From NCBI GenBank assembly GCA_009379955.1, contig WHST01000049.1:1-42812 (forward strand): a DNA stretch of 42,812 bases, written 5' to 3'. The position numbers were made by a program, and so were the translations under genes. Under the pieces are notes generated by a model. It was given only the letters and a program-made list of their open reading frames with translations, ran no database searches and was not told the origin of the DNA. Positions 9,123 to 17,474 of this stretch are shown piece by piece. Every line of letters begins with the position of its first letter. The first letter of the stretch is position 1. Origin of the DNA: Streptosporangiales bacterium (GTDB lineage: Bacteria; Actinomycetota; Actinomycetes; Streptosporangiales; WHST01).

Positions 9123-9230
9123 CGTTCACTCCTCGAAAAATCGACGCTCCACCCCTGGCCGGCAGAGCAGGCACCGCCCACGAAACTACTGTGTGTCGTC
9201 ATTCGGGCACACAGCGGGGGCGGACGACAC

Positions 9231-9260
9231 GAGGGCCCGCCCCGCACGGGGTGAGCCCTC
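9231..9260 (-). terminator. Stem-loop after paralogue 3 of the metalloproteases
   Basis: The arms at 9231-9244 and 9247-9260 match at 12 of 14 positions with a two-base centre (GAGGGC...GCCCTC outside). It begins 22 bases after the stop of the gene at 9283. It is likely an intrinsic terminator of the actinobacterial type, without a strong T-run. Confidence 0.55.
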
Positions 9261-9282
9261 GGTCTCGGTCCTGCGGGCCGCG

Positions 9283-10182
9283 CTAACCGCGGTACGCCGC
9301 CCACTGGTCGGCCATGCGGGTGGCCTGACCTGCGGTGAACTCGGTCATGCAGCTGTCGTAGGTGTAGTCCATGAAGTTGTGGATCGGGTCGGCACCCTCG
9401 GCGGGACAGGTGTCGCGTCCCGTCGGGCACTCGTACGCCGGCTCGGCCTCCGCCGCGGTGTCGTCGACCTCGTCACCGCCGGAGCAGCCGTCCTGGAACG
9501 TGTGGTAGAGCCCGAGCCAGTGCCCCACCTCGTGCGTGGCGGTGTCGCCCTCGTCGTAGTTCTCGGCACCCTGACCCGGGAGCGAGGTGTTCAGCACGAC
9601 GACGCCGTCGTCCTGCGGGTCGCCCTCGTACCACTCGGGGAAGGTCGCCCAGCCGAGCAGGCCACCGCCGAGGTTGGCGGTGTAGAGGTTGAGGTCGCCC
9701 TTGTCGCCCTTGCGCAGGGCGCTCTTCATGTCCGTCTCGGCCTTGGTGTCGGGCTGCACCGTGTACCACTCGGCGTTGTCAGTGCGGTCGGTGCCGGCCA
9801 GCTGGAACGAGAAGTCGGTTGCGCCGTACGCCCCGTTGAGCACGTCGATCTGGTCGGCGATCGCCGCGTCGGAGAGGTCACCCTCGGCGCCGTCGGTGAC
9901 GACGTGCACGTAGACGTCGACCGTCGCCGCGGCGGCGGTGACCGTCGTGCCACGCGCCGCCAGCCGCTTGGTGAAGTCCCTCTCCATCGCGTTGCGCTCG
10001 GCCTTGGAGACCTGGTTCGGTTCGTGCGCATGGGAGCCGTGGGCCACGCGAGCACCGGAGCTCACGTCGGCACAGGCCGCCGACGTGGTCACTTCGCTGC
10101 TCGCTTGCGCGCCGGCGGGGAGCAGTCCGGCGAGCACCAGGGCCGAGGCACCTGCGAGCGCGTAGACAGACGTTCGCTGCAT
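9283..10182 (-). CDS. Secreted M43-type zinc metalloprotease, paralogue 3
   Basis: A 299-residue exported protease with a clear signal peptide (hydrophobic core about 8-22, Ala-rich cleavage region near AQA). The zinc motif HEVGHWLGLYH starts at His217 and the Met-turn is NFMDYTYDSCM. The pro-region is shorter than in paralogues 1 and 2, and the insert seen between LNDAY and the beta segment in those copies is missing. ATG follows GGAGG. It is the first of three same-strand copies, and it is closer to paralogue 1 than to 2 in the active-site region. A 14-bp palindrome (10204-10217) lies upstream of its start. Confidence 0.9.
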   Translation of the reverse strand: MQRTSVYALAGASALVLAGLLPAGAQASSEVTTSAACADVSSGARVAHGSHAHEPNQVSKAERNAMERDFTKRLAARGTTVTAAAATVDVYVHVVTDGAEGDLSDAAIADQIDVLNGAYGATDFSFQLAGTDRTDNAEWYTVQPDTKAETDMKSALRKGDKGDLNLYTANLGGGLLGWATFPEWYEGDPQDDGVVVLNTSLPGQGAENYDEGDTATHEVGHWLGLYHTFQDGCSGGDEVDDTAAEAEPAYECPTGRDTCPAEGADPIHNFMDYTYDSCMTEFTAGQATRMADQWAAYRG

Positions 10183-10360
10183 GGGTTCCTCCGTCCGCGT
10201 CGCGCCGCCCGGGCGGCCGCGCGATCAACCCCGCGAAGTTACTCGAGGTGACGAGACGTGCGGAACCCGTGATGCGCTGCGTGAGGTCTCGACGGAACGT
10301 CCGTGCGGGATACTCACACAGTGTCGCGTTCGTGCGCGCATGCGCGGGTCCGGCAGCGGA

Positions 10361-10624
10361 TCAGGACTCGTCGTCGCCGCCGCCCTTCGGCAGCGACTCC
10401 CAGATCTCCTTGCACTCCGGGCAGACGGGGAAGCGGCTCGGGTCGCGACTGGGGACCCAGACCTTCCCGCACAGCGCCACGAGCGGGGTACCCGTCACGG
10501 ACGACTCGACGATGCGGTCCTTGCGCACGTAGTGCGCAAACCGTTCGTGGTCGCCGTCGCCGTGCGACAGCTTGGCGTCGGTGTCGCCCTCGGGTATGAC
10601 CGTCGTCTGTCCGGATGTCTCCAC
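10361..10624 (-). CDS. DUF3039 domain protein, small zinc-ribbon-like
   Basis: An 87-residue protein of the actinobacterial DUF3039 family. The pattern of Cys52 in LCGK, then Cys68 and Cys71 in CPEC, with His31 (FAHYV) suggests a metal-binding site. Function is unknown. It starts with GTG, has no Shine-Dalgarno sequence and carries TAGGGT six bases upstream. The C-terminus is acidic. It stands alone between the metalloproteases and the YqgE group. Confidence 0.85.
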   Translation of the reverse strand: METSGQTTVIPEGDTDAKLSHGDGDHERFAHYVRKDRIVESSVTGTPLVALCGKVWVPSRDPSRFPVCPECKEIWESLPKGGGDDES

Positions 10625-10630
10625 GCCACA

Positions 10631-10636
10631 ACCCTA
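10631..10636 (-). promoter_or_regulatory. Candidate leaderless -10 element of the DUF3039 gene
   Basis: On the minus strand TAGGGT ends six bases before the GTG at 10624. It fits TAnnnT and no ribosome-binding site is present, as expected of a leaderless mRNA. Confidence 0.45.
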
Positions 10637-10663
10637 CCGATCCCGGCGACGGCACGCCGCCGG

Positions 10664-11236
10664 TCAGTTCTGGGTCGGGTCCTCGGGGAACGTGGCCAGC
10701 AGGGCGAGGTCACCCGGCTGGCGGCGCAGCACGTCGCGCCACAGGCGTGCCGGCTCCCCGGTGAACGGGTCACCGGGGCTCGCCTCGACCACATACCAGG
10801 AACCCTCGTCGATCTCGCCCTCGAGCTGCCCGGCCGACCAGCCCGCGTAGCCCGCGAAGATGCGCAGTGAGCTCAGCTCCGCCGCGAGGACCTCCGGCGG
10901 CGCGTCGAGGTCGACGAGCCCGAGACCACGGGACCGGTCCGTGGAGATCCGCCGCCAGCCGAGCGGCTCCTCCTCGTCGTTCGCCGGCGCCGACACCCCA
11001 CCCACCGCGAGCGCGCTGTCGAGCGCCACCGGGCCGCCCTGGAACATCACCTGCGGACCGCTCGTCAGCTCGCCCCACGGCTCGAGGACGTCGGACACCG
11101 GCACCTGGGTGGGACGGTTCAGCACGACGCCGAGGGTGCCCGACGGCTCGTTCTCGACGACCAGCACGACCGTACGGCCGAAGTTGGGGTCACTGAGCAG
11201 GGGTGTCGCGACGAGCAGGCTGCCGGTGAGGTCCAC
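10664..11236 (-). CDS. YqgE/AlgH family protein
   Basis: A 190-residue protein of the YqgE/AlgH family (UPF0301), function unknown. The family N-terminus is DLTGSLLVATPLLSDPNF, followed by VVLVVENEPSGTLGVVLNRPT and the conserved AGYAGWSAGQLEGEI loop. I chose the GTG at 11236, which gives the family start; the open frame runs 20 codons further in unrelated sequence. There is no Shine-Dalgarno; CATCAT lies six bases upstream. This start is inside the 3' end of the VanZ gene (47-base overlap), so it follows malic enzyme and VanZ in one transcript or has its own promoter. Confidence 0.9.
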   Translation of the reverse strand: MDLTGSLLVATPLLSDPNFGRTVVLVVENEPSGTLGVVLNRPTQVPVSDVLEPWGELTSGPQVMFQGGPVALDSALAVGGVSAPANDEEEPLGWRRISTDRSRGLGLVDLDAPPEVLAAELSSLRIFAGYAGWSAGQLEGEIDEGSWYVVEASPGDPFTGEPARLWRDVLRRQPGDLALLATFPEDPTQN

Positions 11237-11569
11237 GGGTCCATGATGCTGCCAGAAGCAGTCCGAGCGCAGCACCCGCGACATCCGCGACCGCATCCCA
11301 CGGACTCCCCGACCTGCCGGGGAGGACGAGGGCCTGCACGAGCTCGCTGACCACCGCGTGTGCCACGAGCAGGGCGCCGAGCGTCACCGGCCGCACGCGT
11401 GCGAGCACACCGGTGACCGCGACGATCGCGAAGACACCGACGTGGACGACCTTGTCGGCGTGTGCGAACGGAGGCGTGCCACCGGAGTCGGGCGAGTACA
11501 GCACGACGAGGTGGATCGCGACGGCGAGCGCGAACGCTCCCCAGCGGACGAGCGATGCGACGTTCTGCC

Positions 11570-11573
<4 letters not shown>
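11190..11573 (-). CDS. VanZ family membrane protein
   Basis: A 127-residue integral membrane protein with about four hydrophobic segments (11-26, about 46-60, 64-80 and 92-112). ADKVVHVGVFAIVAV and the loop SELVQALVLPGRSGSPWDAVAD, with its conserved Asp, are typical of the VanZ-like family. The role of stand-alone VanZ-like proteins is not known; some affect glycopeptide resistance. The ATG overlaps the malic enzyme stop as ATGA, so translation is coupled. The 3' end overlaps the start of the YqgE gene. Confidence 0.85.
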
Positions 11574-12988
<1,415 letters not shown>

Positions 12989-13050
12989 CGCTGCTCCTCT
13001 CGGCAGGTGGGACGACCCCCACATGGTCCCACGCGGTCCGGAGGAGCGGC

Positions 13051-13104
13051 CCCGTGAGGGGACCCCTCACCGTGCTCTGACCCGGTCGGGGTGCCCCTCA
13101 CGGG
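13051..13104. promoter_or_regulatory. GTGAGGGG dyads between malic enzyme and RDD genes
   Basis: GTGAGGGG (13054-13061) is followed after one base by CCCCTCAC (13063-13070), a perfect dyad. A further CCCCTCACGGG (13094-13104) is the exact reverse complement of CCCGTGAGGGG (13051-13061). The three copies of one half-site between divergent genes suggest binding sites for a regulator. Which gene is controlled cannot be told. Confidence 0.5.
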
Positions 13105-13171
13105 TCCGGCCGCGGTGACCCGGCGGCGCGCCCGGTTCCCCACCGTTCGCGCCGTCCGCCACAATCGGTCC

Positions 13172-13825
13172 ATGTCATCGAGCGGAGAAGTCACCAGCCC
13201 GGTGTCGCTGACCGGGGAGATGGGCCAGCTCCCGCCACGCGACCTGTCCCCGCCGTGGCGACGGCTCTGTGCCTTCGTCATCGACGTGGCGATCCTCACG
13301 GTCCTGCTGCTGCCGCTCCTCATCCCGGCCGTCGCCATCCGGATGGCCCACCAGGAGGAGCTGGCCATCGCGGCGAGCAACCCCCTGGCGCAACAGGTGG
13401 CGCCGCTGCCGTTCTGGGCGACCGAGTGGTTCGTCGGCATCGTGACCGTGGTGGTCTTCGGCCTCTACCGCGTTCCGCAGGAGGCGGGCTTCGGCCGCAC
13501 CATCGGCCACCGGGTGCTCGGCATCCGCATCGTCCGGTTCACCGGAGCGCGCAAGATCGGCCTCGGCCGGGCGCTGCTGCGCTACCTGGTGTTCTACGGC
13601 GTCAACGTGGTGCCGGTGATCGGCTCGCTGTTCATGCTGGTCAACTACCTGTGGTGCCTCTTCGACAAGCCGTACCGCCAGTGCCTGCACGACAAGGTGG
13701 CCGGCACCTTCGTGGTGCACCGCTCGGACGTGCGCTACACGCCGCAGCCGCCGGCGTTCGACACGACGCCCGCTATGCCGTACTCGACGCGACCGCCGTC
13801 TCCCCCTGGGCCGCCCGCACGATGA
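13172..13825 (+). CDS. RDD family membrane protein
   Basis: A 217-residue protein with three or more membrane segments (about 33-55, 87-104 and 144-166). The RDD signature is visible: arginines in PPWRRLCAFVIDVAIL with Asp38, and the aspartate in LHDKVAGTFVV near the C-terminal end of the domain, after the GFGRTIGHRVLGIRIV loop. The tail is Pro-rich and cytoplasmic. Function is unknown; some relatives affect ion transport. The start is ATG at 13172, with CACAAT six bases upstream and no Shine-Dalgarno sequence. The 3' end overlaps the convergent kinase-like gene by 53 bases. Confidence 0.85.
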   Translation: MSSSGEVTSPVSLTGEMGQLPPRDLSPPWRRLCAFVIDVAILTVLLLPLLIPAVAIRMAHQEELAIAASNPLAQQVAPLPFWATEWFVGIVTVVVFGLYRVPQEAGFGRTIGHRVLGIRIVRFTGARKIGLGRALLRYLVFYGVNVVPVIGSLFMLVNYLWCLFDKPYRQCLHDKVAGTFVVHRSDVRYTPQPPAFDTTPAMPYSTRPPSPPGPPAR

Positions 13826-14423
13826 TCTCGACGACGTCGTCGATCGCGACGACCGTGCTGTCGAGGGTCAGGTGGTAGTGGGAGCAGTCCGTGGGGTCGG
13901 CGCGGTAGAAGTGCTTGACGTACGCGGTACGCGCGCGGTCGGCGTCCTCCAGCCGGTGCCTCGCGAGCTTCTCGTCGATCCCCGAGGTACGCATGACCCG
14001 CGCCAGCCGGCGGTCCTTGGGCCCGTAGATGCGCACGTGCAGCGCGTATGGCACGTCCTTCAGCACCAGCACGGCGGCACGCCCGAGCAGGACGCCGCCC
14101 GTGGTCGCGGCGACCTCGCGGATCGCCTTCTCGGTACGCACGACGAACTCGTCCTCGGAGACGAGGTCACCGACCGGTAGGTAGGCCTCCATGCCGCCGA
14201 GGGTCACGTTGGGCAGCCGGGCCGCGCCCGCGAGCAGCCGTCCGAGGCCGTGCTCGGCCTTGCCGTCATGCGCGAGCGCCGACTCCAGCGAGCAGCCGAT
14301 GTCACGTGCCACGCCCTCGGGTATCGCCCGGTCGACGAACGGGAGACCGAGCCGCTGGGCCACCTGCGGCGCGATGATGCTGCCGCCGGCGCCGTACTCC
14401 GCCGATATCGTCACCACTCGCAT
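13773..14423 (-). CDS. Cytidylate-kinase-like family protein
   Basis: A 216-residue P-loop-fold protein. The N-terminal ISAEYGAGGSIIAPQVAQRLGLPFVD corresponds in outline to the cytidylate-kinase-like family, which has YGxGG instead of a classic Walker A with lysine. GGVLLGRAAVLVL and the arginine-rich DRRLARVMR region correspond to later kinase elements. The substrate is unknown, and true CMP kinase activity is doubtful without the P-loop lysine. The ATG follows GAGGGG. The gene is convergent with and overlaps the RDD gene by 53 bases. A small dyad (14457-14468) lies in its upstream region. Confidence 0.8.
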   Translation of the reverse strand: MRVVTISAEYGAGGSIIAPQVAQRLGLPFVDRAIPEGVARDIGCSLESALAHDGKAEHGLGRLLAGAARLPNVTLGGMEAYLPVGDLVSEDEFVVRTEKAIREVAATTGGVLLGRAAVLVLKDVPYALHVRIYGPKDRRLARVMRTSGIDEKLARHRLEDADRARTAYVKHFYRADPTDCSHYHLTLDSTVVAIDDVVEIIVRAAQGETAVASSTA

Positions 14424-14456
14424 GTCGACCCCTCGATCCGTCCGCGGGCGTCCATA

Positions 14457-14468
14457 TACCGAACGGTA
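14457..14468. promoter_or_regulatory. Small dyad upstream of the kinase-like gene
   Basis: TACCG-AA-CGGTA is a perfect inverted repeat about 34 bases before the start at 14423. On the minus strand TATATG overlaps its edge and could be a -10 box. The dyad is short, so an operator role is only possible. Confidence 0.35.
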
Positions 14469-14523
14469 ACGCGCTCACGCGGGAATCGACAGAACGGCGC
14501 GGACATGTCCCCCTGAACGAGGG

Positions 14524-14625
14524 CTAGCTCTCTTCCTGCCGCCTGGTCTGCGGCCTGCGGACGATCGTGTGCACGACACCGACCACCAGGATGACCACGA
14601 AGAACAACAGGACGAACTTCAGCAT
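14524..14625 (-). CDS. Single-pass membrane peptide of 33 residues
   Basis: The start is ATG at 14625 after AGGAAGG at good spacing. The peptide is one hydrophobic helix (LKFVLLFFVVILVVGVVHTI, residues 2-21) followed by a basic tail (RRPQTRRQEES). No family is recognised. The strong ribosome-binding site and the clear membrane topology argue that it is real. It sits between the PlsC gene and the kinase-like gene on the same strand. Confidence 0.55.
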   Translation of the reverse strand: MLKFVLLFFVVILVVGVVHTIVRRPQTRRQEES

Positions 14626-14652
14626 GGCGACCTTCCTGTCGCTGCGGGGGCG

Positions 14653-14692
14653 CCCGACACCTGATGCTGAGACGCAGCATGACACTGTCGGG
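14653..14692 (-). other. Nested stem-loop upstream of the membrane peptide
   Basis: CCCGACA (14653-14659) pairs with TGTCGGG (14686-14692), and inside it ATGCTG (14664-14669) pairs with CAGCAT (14675-14680) across five bases. It is 28 bases before the start of the 33-residue gene and 173 bases after the PlsC stop. It may be a terminator of the PlsC operon or a leader structure. The rest of 14626-14864 shows nothing recognisable. Confidence 0.4.
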
Positions 14693-14864
14693 TTGACGCG
14701 CCGGGGCAACGCGCCGGCGATAAGCCTGTCGGCTCCGCACCGGTTCGTCAACACGTGTCACGCCGTGTCCGCGAACTGCGGGACGAAGGGTCCCACGCAG
14801 TCTTCGGTCACCCGCGCCGTCCCCCATGATCACCGTGCGTTCCGGCGTCCGGACGACAGGAGGC

Positions 14865-15815
14865 TCAGTCGATCCGGCGCTTCTTCGCCCACGCCCGGCG
14901 GCGGGGTGCCTCCGGCGGGGCGGTCTGCGCCCAGATGCGACGCCAGGGTGCGATGTCGGGACCCGACGGCGACGGGGTCGTGCCGGTCGCCGCCCGGCGC
15001 CTGGCCTCCCACCAGGTCGTGCGGTCCTCGTCGAGCAGCTCGGCCACGGCGTCGTTGACCCGCTTGCCGAACGCCCGCGGCTCCTCGCCAGCGCCGGGTA
15101 CGAGGGCGCGGCCGTAGCGCACCCGGACGGGCGGCCGGCCCGGCACCGGCCAGCCGCGGCCACGCGGCATGGCGGCATAGGCGCCGCGCAACGCGATCGG
15201 CACGACCGGCACGTTGTGCTGCACGGCGAGGTAGGCGGCGCCGAGGCGGAAGCGTCCACCCCAACCGTCGGGCGACCTGGTGCCCTCGGGGAAGACGACG
15301 ACGTTCCACCCCTCCTCGAGCACCGAGCCCGGCGTCGTGGCCAGCTGCCCGCCGCGACGCTCGATCGGGAACGTGTTGAAGACGATGGCCGAGCCGGTCG
15401 CGCGCCACCACGTGTCGAAGAAGTAGTCGGCGGCGGCGGCCACGGCCGTACGCCTGCGCCAGCGGTTCGGCAGGGTGCACAGCACGAGCGGGGTGTCGAG
15501 GTGGCTCGAGTGGTTGGCCACGAAGATCACCGGGGGTCGCAGGCCGTCGAGAACGTCGAGGCCGGAGACCCTGGGCTCCACCTCGAACCGCAGCAGCGGC
15601 CCCAGCCCGACGCGCTGCACGACGTCGCGCAACGCGATGCCCGCGGGCGAACGCGCCCAGCGGGTGGGGAACTCCCGCTTGCCCCGGTCCGGCGTGTGCG
15701 GCTCCGCCGACCTCGGCACCAGCGGCCGCCGCCCCCAGCGCCAGCCGCGCGCGAACAGCCGCACCTCCTTCGCGGTGCCGCGGACGAGCTCCGTGCCGAT
15801 CCTGCGCCTGCTCAT
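14865..15815 (-). CDS. PlsC-type lysophospholipid acyltransferase
   Basis: A 316-residue acyltransferase. The catalytic block NHSSHLD (NHx4D) lies at about 100-106, the substrate-binding FPEGTRS at about 174-180, and PVVPIALRG after it. Together these define the AGPAT/PlsC family, which moves acyl chains from acyl-CoA or acyl-ACP to a hydroxyl of a glycerophosphate-like acceptor. The N-terminal 80 residues are Arg-rich and without a clear membrane span; the C-terminus is basic. It is last in the run FAR-HAD, dehydrogenase, LarA-like, PlsC, 17 bases after the LarA-like stop. The shared operon with an acyl-CoA reductase suggests an alcohol-containing or modified lipid rather than routine phospholipid synthesis. 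Confidence 0.88.
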   Translation of the reverse strand: MSRRRIGTELVRGTAKEVRLFARGWRWGRRPLVPRSAEPHTPDRGKREFPTRWARSPAGIALRDVVQRVGLGPLLRFEVEPRVSGLDVLDGLRPPVIFVANHSSHLDTPLVLCTLPNRWRRRTAVAAAADYFFDTWWRATGSAIVFNTFPIERRGGQLATTPGSVLEEGWNVVVFPEGTRSPDGWGGRFRLGAAYLAVQHNVPVVPIALRGAYAAMPRGRGWPVPGRPPVRVRYGRALVPGAGEEPRAFGKRVNDAVAELLDEDRTTWWEARRRAATGTTPSPSGPDIAPWRRIWAQTAPPEAPRRRAWAKKRRID

Positions 15816-15832
15816 CGCCTACGCACCCGCTC

Positions 15833-17413
15833 TCATCGCACGTCGGCGATCGTGAACGGCGGGTGGTGCATGTAGGTGATCGACGGGGCGGACCCGACGG
15901 TGTCGCTCACCATCTCAAGCGCGTCCTGCAGGCTCGACGCCGCGCGGTGGCCCATCCGGCGTACGGCGCGCCGGTCGCCGCCGATCCAGACCACCTGGCC
16001 GACGTGGTCGAGCGCGTGCGCGATCCAGTACCACATGTAGAACGGGTGGACCCCGTGGTACGCGTACGACGTGCGGTACAGGTGGATGTACCACGGGTCG
16101 GTGGCGTACTGGTGCTCGAACTTCGCCTCGATGACCGCCGGGTCGGTCGACTCGGCGAGCACCTCCTCGAAGAAGTCGACGTAGCTCGGGTGGTGCAGCT
16201 GGCTGAACTCGTACGGCACCGGGTGGTAAAGGATGACCGCGCCGTCCTTACGGACCAGCGGCTTGCCCTTGTACGAGTTGAACATGTAGCCGAGCCCCAT
16301 GCACGCGGCGAGGATGGGGTTCATCACCGAGTTCACGTTGTACGGGCAGATGTACGGCACACCGAGCACGAGGACGTCGGACTGCCCCTCGACCTCGGTC
16401 AGCTGCTGCCGGTACACCCGCTCGAGCGTGCGGTCGTGCACCGGCTCGACCGCGCCCGTCGTGATGCCGGTCAGCTCGTACGGCGCGCGCATGCCCTGGA
16501 AGATCTTGCGCTTCGCACCGGCCGGCGCGACCGCGAGTCCGCGGCGCGCGGCGAGCACCGTGCCCTGGTCGCGCAGCGACCACTCCCACTCGCGCCGGTT
16601 GAGGAAGTCGTACGGCTTCGGGAACGAGTGGCTGTTCAGCGTGGTCTCGATCTGGAAGACCTTGACCTGCTCGCCAATGAGGCGACCCATCCGCCAGGCG
16701 GACGAGTGCATCGCCGAGTTGTCCTTGTCCATGAATGAGCGCGAGTGCACCATCGTGTGGCTGTTGTGGTGGTGCCGCAGCGAGTTGTAGGACGCCAGAC
16801 CGATCGCGACGGACTTGTGCCCGCCGTCCATCGGCACGATGTTGACGTTGACGTAGACGAGCAGGTCGGACTCGGCCGCCCGCTTGCTGATCTCGACGTC
16901 CTCGCCCTTCTCGGTGACCCCGAGGTGCTTGACGTTGTCGCGGTCCTCGGCGTCGAAGTTGTAGAGCCTGCCCTCGCGGAAGAACGACCGGAACACCCGC
17001 TCGCCGACGATGTGCCGCAGCTCGGCGGGCGTGAGCCTGCGGTGCAGCGCGTTGGCGGAGATGATCTCGACGTCGTCGACGCCAGCCGCGGCGGCCAGCT
17101 CGAGCACCTGCTCGAGCACGCGCTGCCTGATGTCCGGCTTGCGCATCGACGGGAGCGGCAGCGAGATGTCGTCGAACGCGATGGTGAGCTTCATGTCCGG
17201 CCGCAGCAGCGCCGGCAGCGGCTCGCTGTCGACCGGTTGCAGCAGGGCGTCGCGGATGGCGCCGTCGACGTCGGGGATGCCCGGCGTCATCTCGGGCGGG
17301 TAGACCACCCTGGTGCCGAGGGGGAACTCTTCGAGCCGGAACCCCTCGCCCTCGTGCACCACCATCGGTGGCGTGCGTTCGTCCACCTCGAGCACGAATC
17401 CCGGACGGGTCAC
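15833..17413 (-). CDS. LarA-family (lactate racemase domain, DUF2088) protein
   Basis: A 526-residue protein of the LarA/DUF2088 superfamily, whose founding member is lactate racemase with a nickel-pincer cofactor. The IAFDDISLPLP segment (79-89) corresponds to the LarA DDxSRP-like loop, NALHRRL (His124) to the first active-site histidine, and DGGHKSVAIGLASY (His199, Lys200) to the region holding the lysine that binds the cofactor. The arginine of the SRP motif is Leu here, so lactate itself is an unlikely substrate. I prefer GTG at 17413, eight bases after GGAGG; an ATG lies five codons earlier. It sits between a zinc dehydrogenase and PlsC. No larB, larC or larE is in the window. Confidence 0.82.
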   Translation of the reverse strand: MTRPGFVLEVDERTPPMVVHEGEGFRLEEFPLGTRVVYPPEMTPGIPDVDGAIRDALLQPVDSEPLPALLRPDMKLTIAFDDISLPLPSMRKPDIRQRVLEQVLELAAAAGVDDVEIISANALHRRLTPAELRHIVGERVFRSFFREGRLYNFDAEDRDNVKHLGVTEKGEDVEISKRAAESDLLVYVNVNIVPMDGGHKSVAIGLASYNSLRHHHNSHTMVHSRSFMDKDNSAMHSSAWRMGRLIGEQVKVFQIETTLNSHSFPKPYDFLNRREWEWSLRDQGTVLAARRGLAVAPAGAKRKIFQGMRAPYELTGITTGAVEPVHDRTLERVYRQQLTEVEGQSDVLVLGVPYICPYNVNSVMNPILAACMGLGYMFNSYKGKPLVRKDGAVILYHPVPYEFSQLHHPSYVDFFEEVLAESTDPAVIEAKFEHQYATDPWYIHLYRTSYAYHGVHPFYMWYWIAHALDHVGQVVWIGGDRRAVRRMGHRAASSLQDALEMVSDTVGSAPSITYMHHPPFTIADVR

Positions 17414-17474
17414 TGCGCGTTCCTCCATTCGGAGAATGTCAGGGTGGCACGGTCGACGGATGTCAATGTGGGCG

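Noticed and set aside
6723-9254. Open frame of 843 codons on the + strand opposite the metalloprotease genes
   Set aside because: It is a mirror of GC-rich codon use of the minus-strand genes, has no recognisable domain and is rich in Arg/Val/Gly repeats of the antisense type. The same holds for long frames at 18689-21163, 34769-36571 and 17538-18857 on the + strand.
9123-9282. Small protein-coding gene or RNA between metalloproteases 2 and 3
   Set aside because: Apart from the terminator hairpin and the ribosome-binding site of the second gene, nothing with codon structure or conserved RNA fold is visible.
13773-14423. True CMP kinase (cmk)
   Set aside because: The glycine loop lacks the lysine of a Walker A motif and the protein fits the separate cytidylate-kinase-like family. 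The gene is not near its usual neighbours.
15833-17413. Lactate racemase larA
   Set aside because: The fold matches, but the loop that holds an arginine in lactate racemases has leucine, and no lar maturation genes are nearby. I kept only the superfamily.
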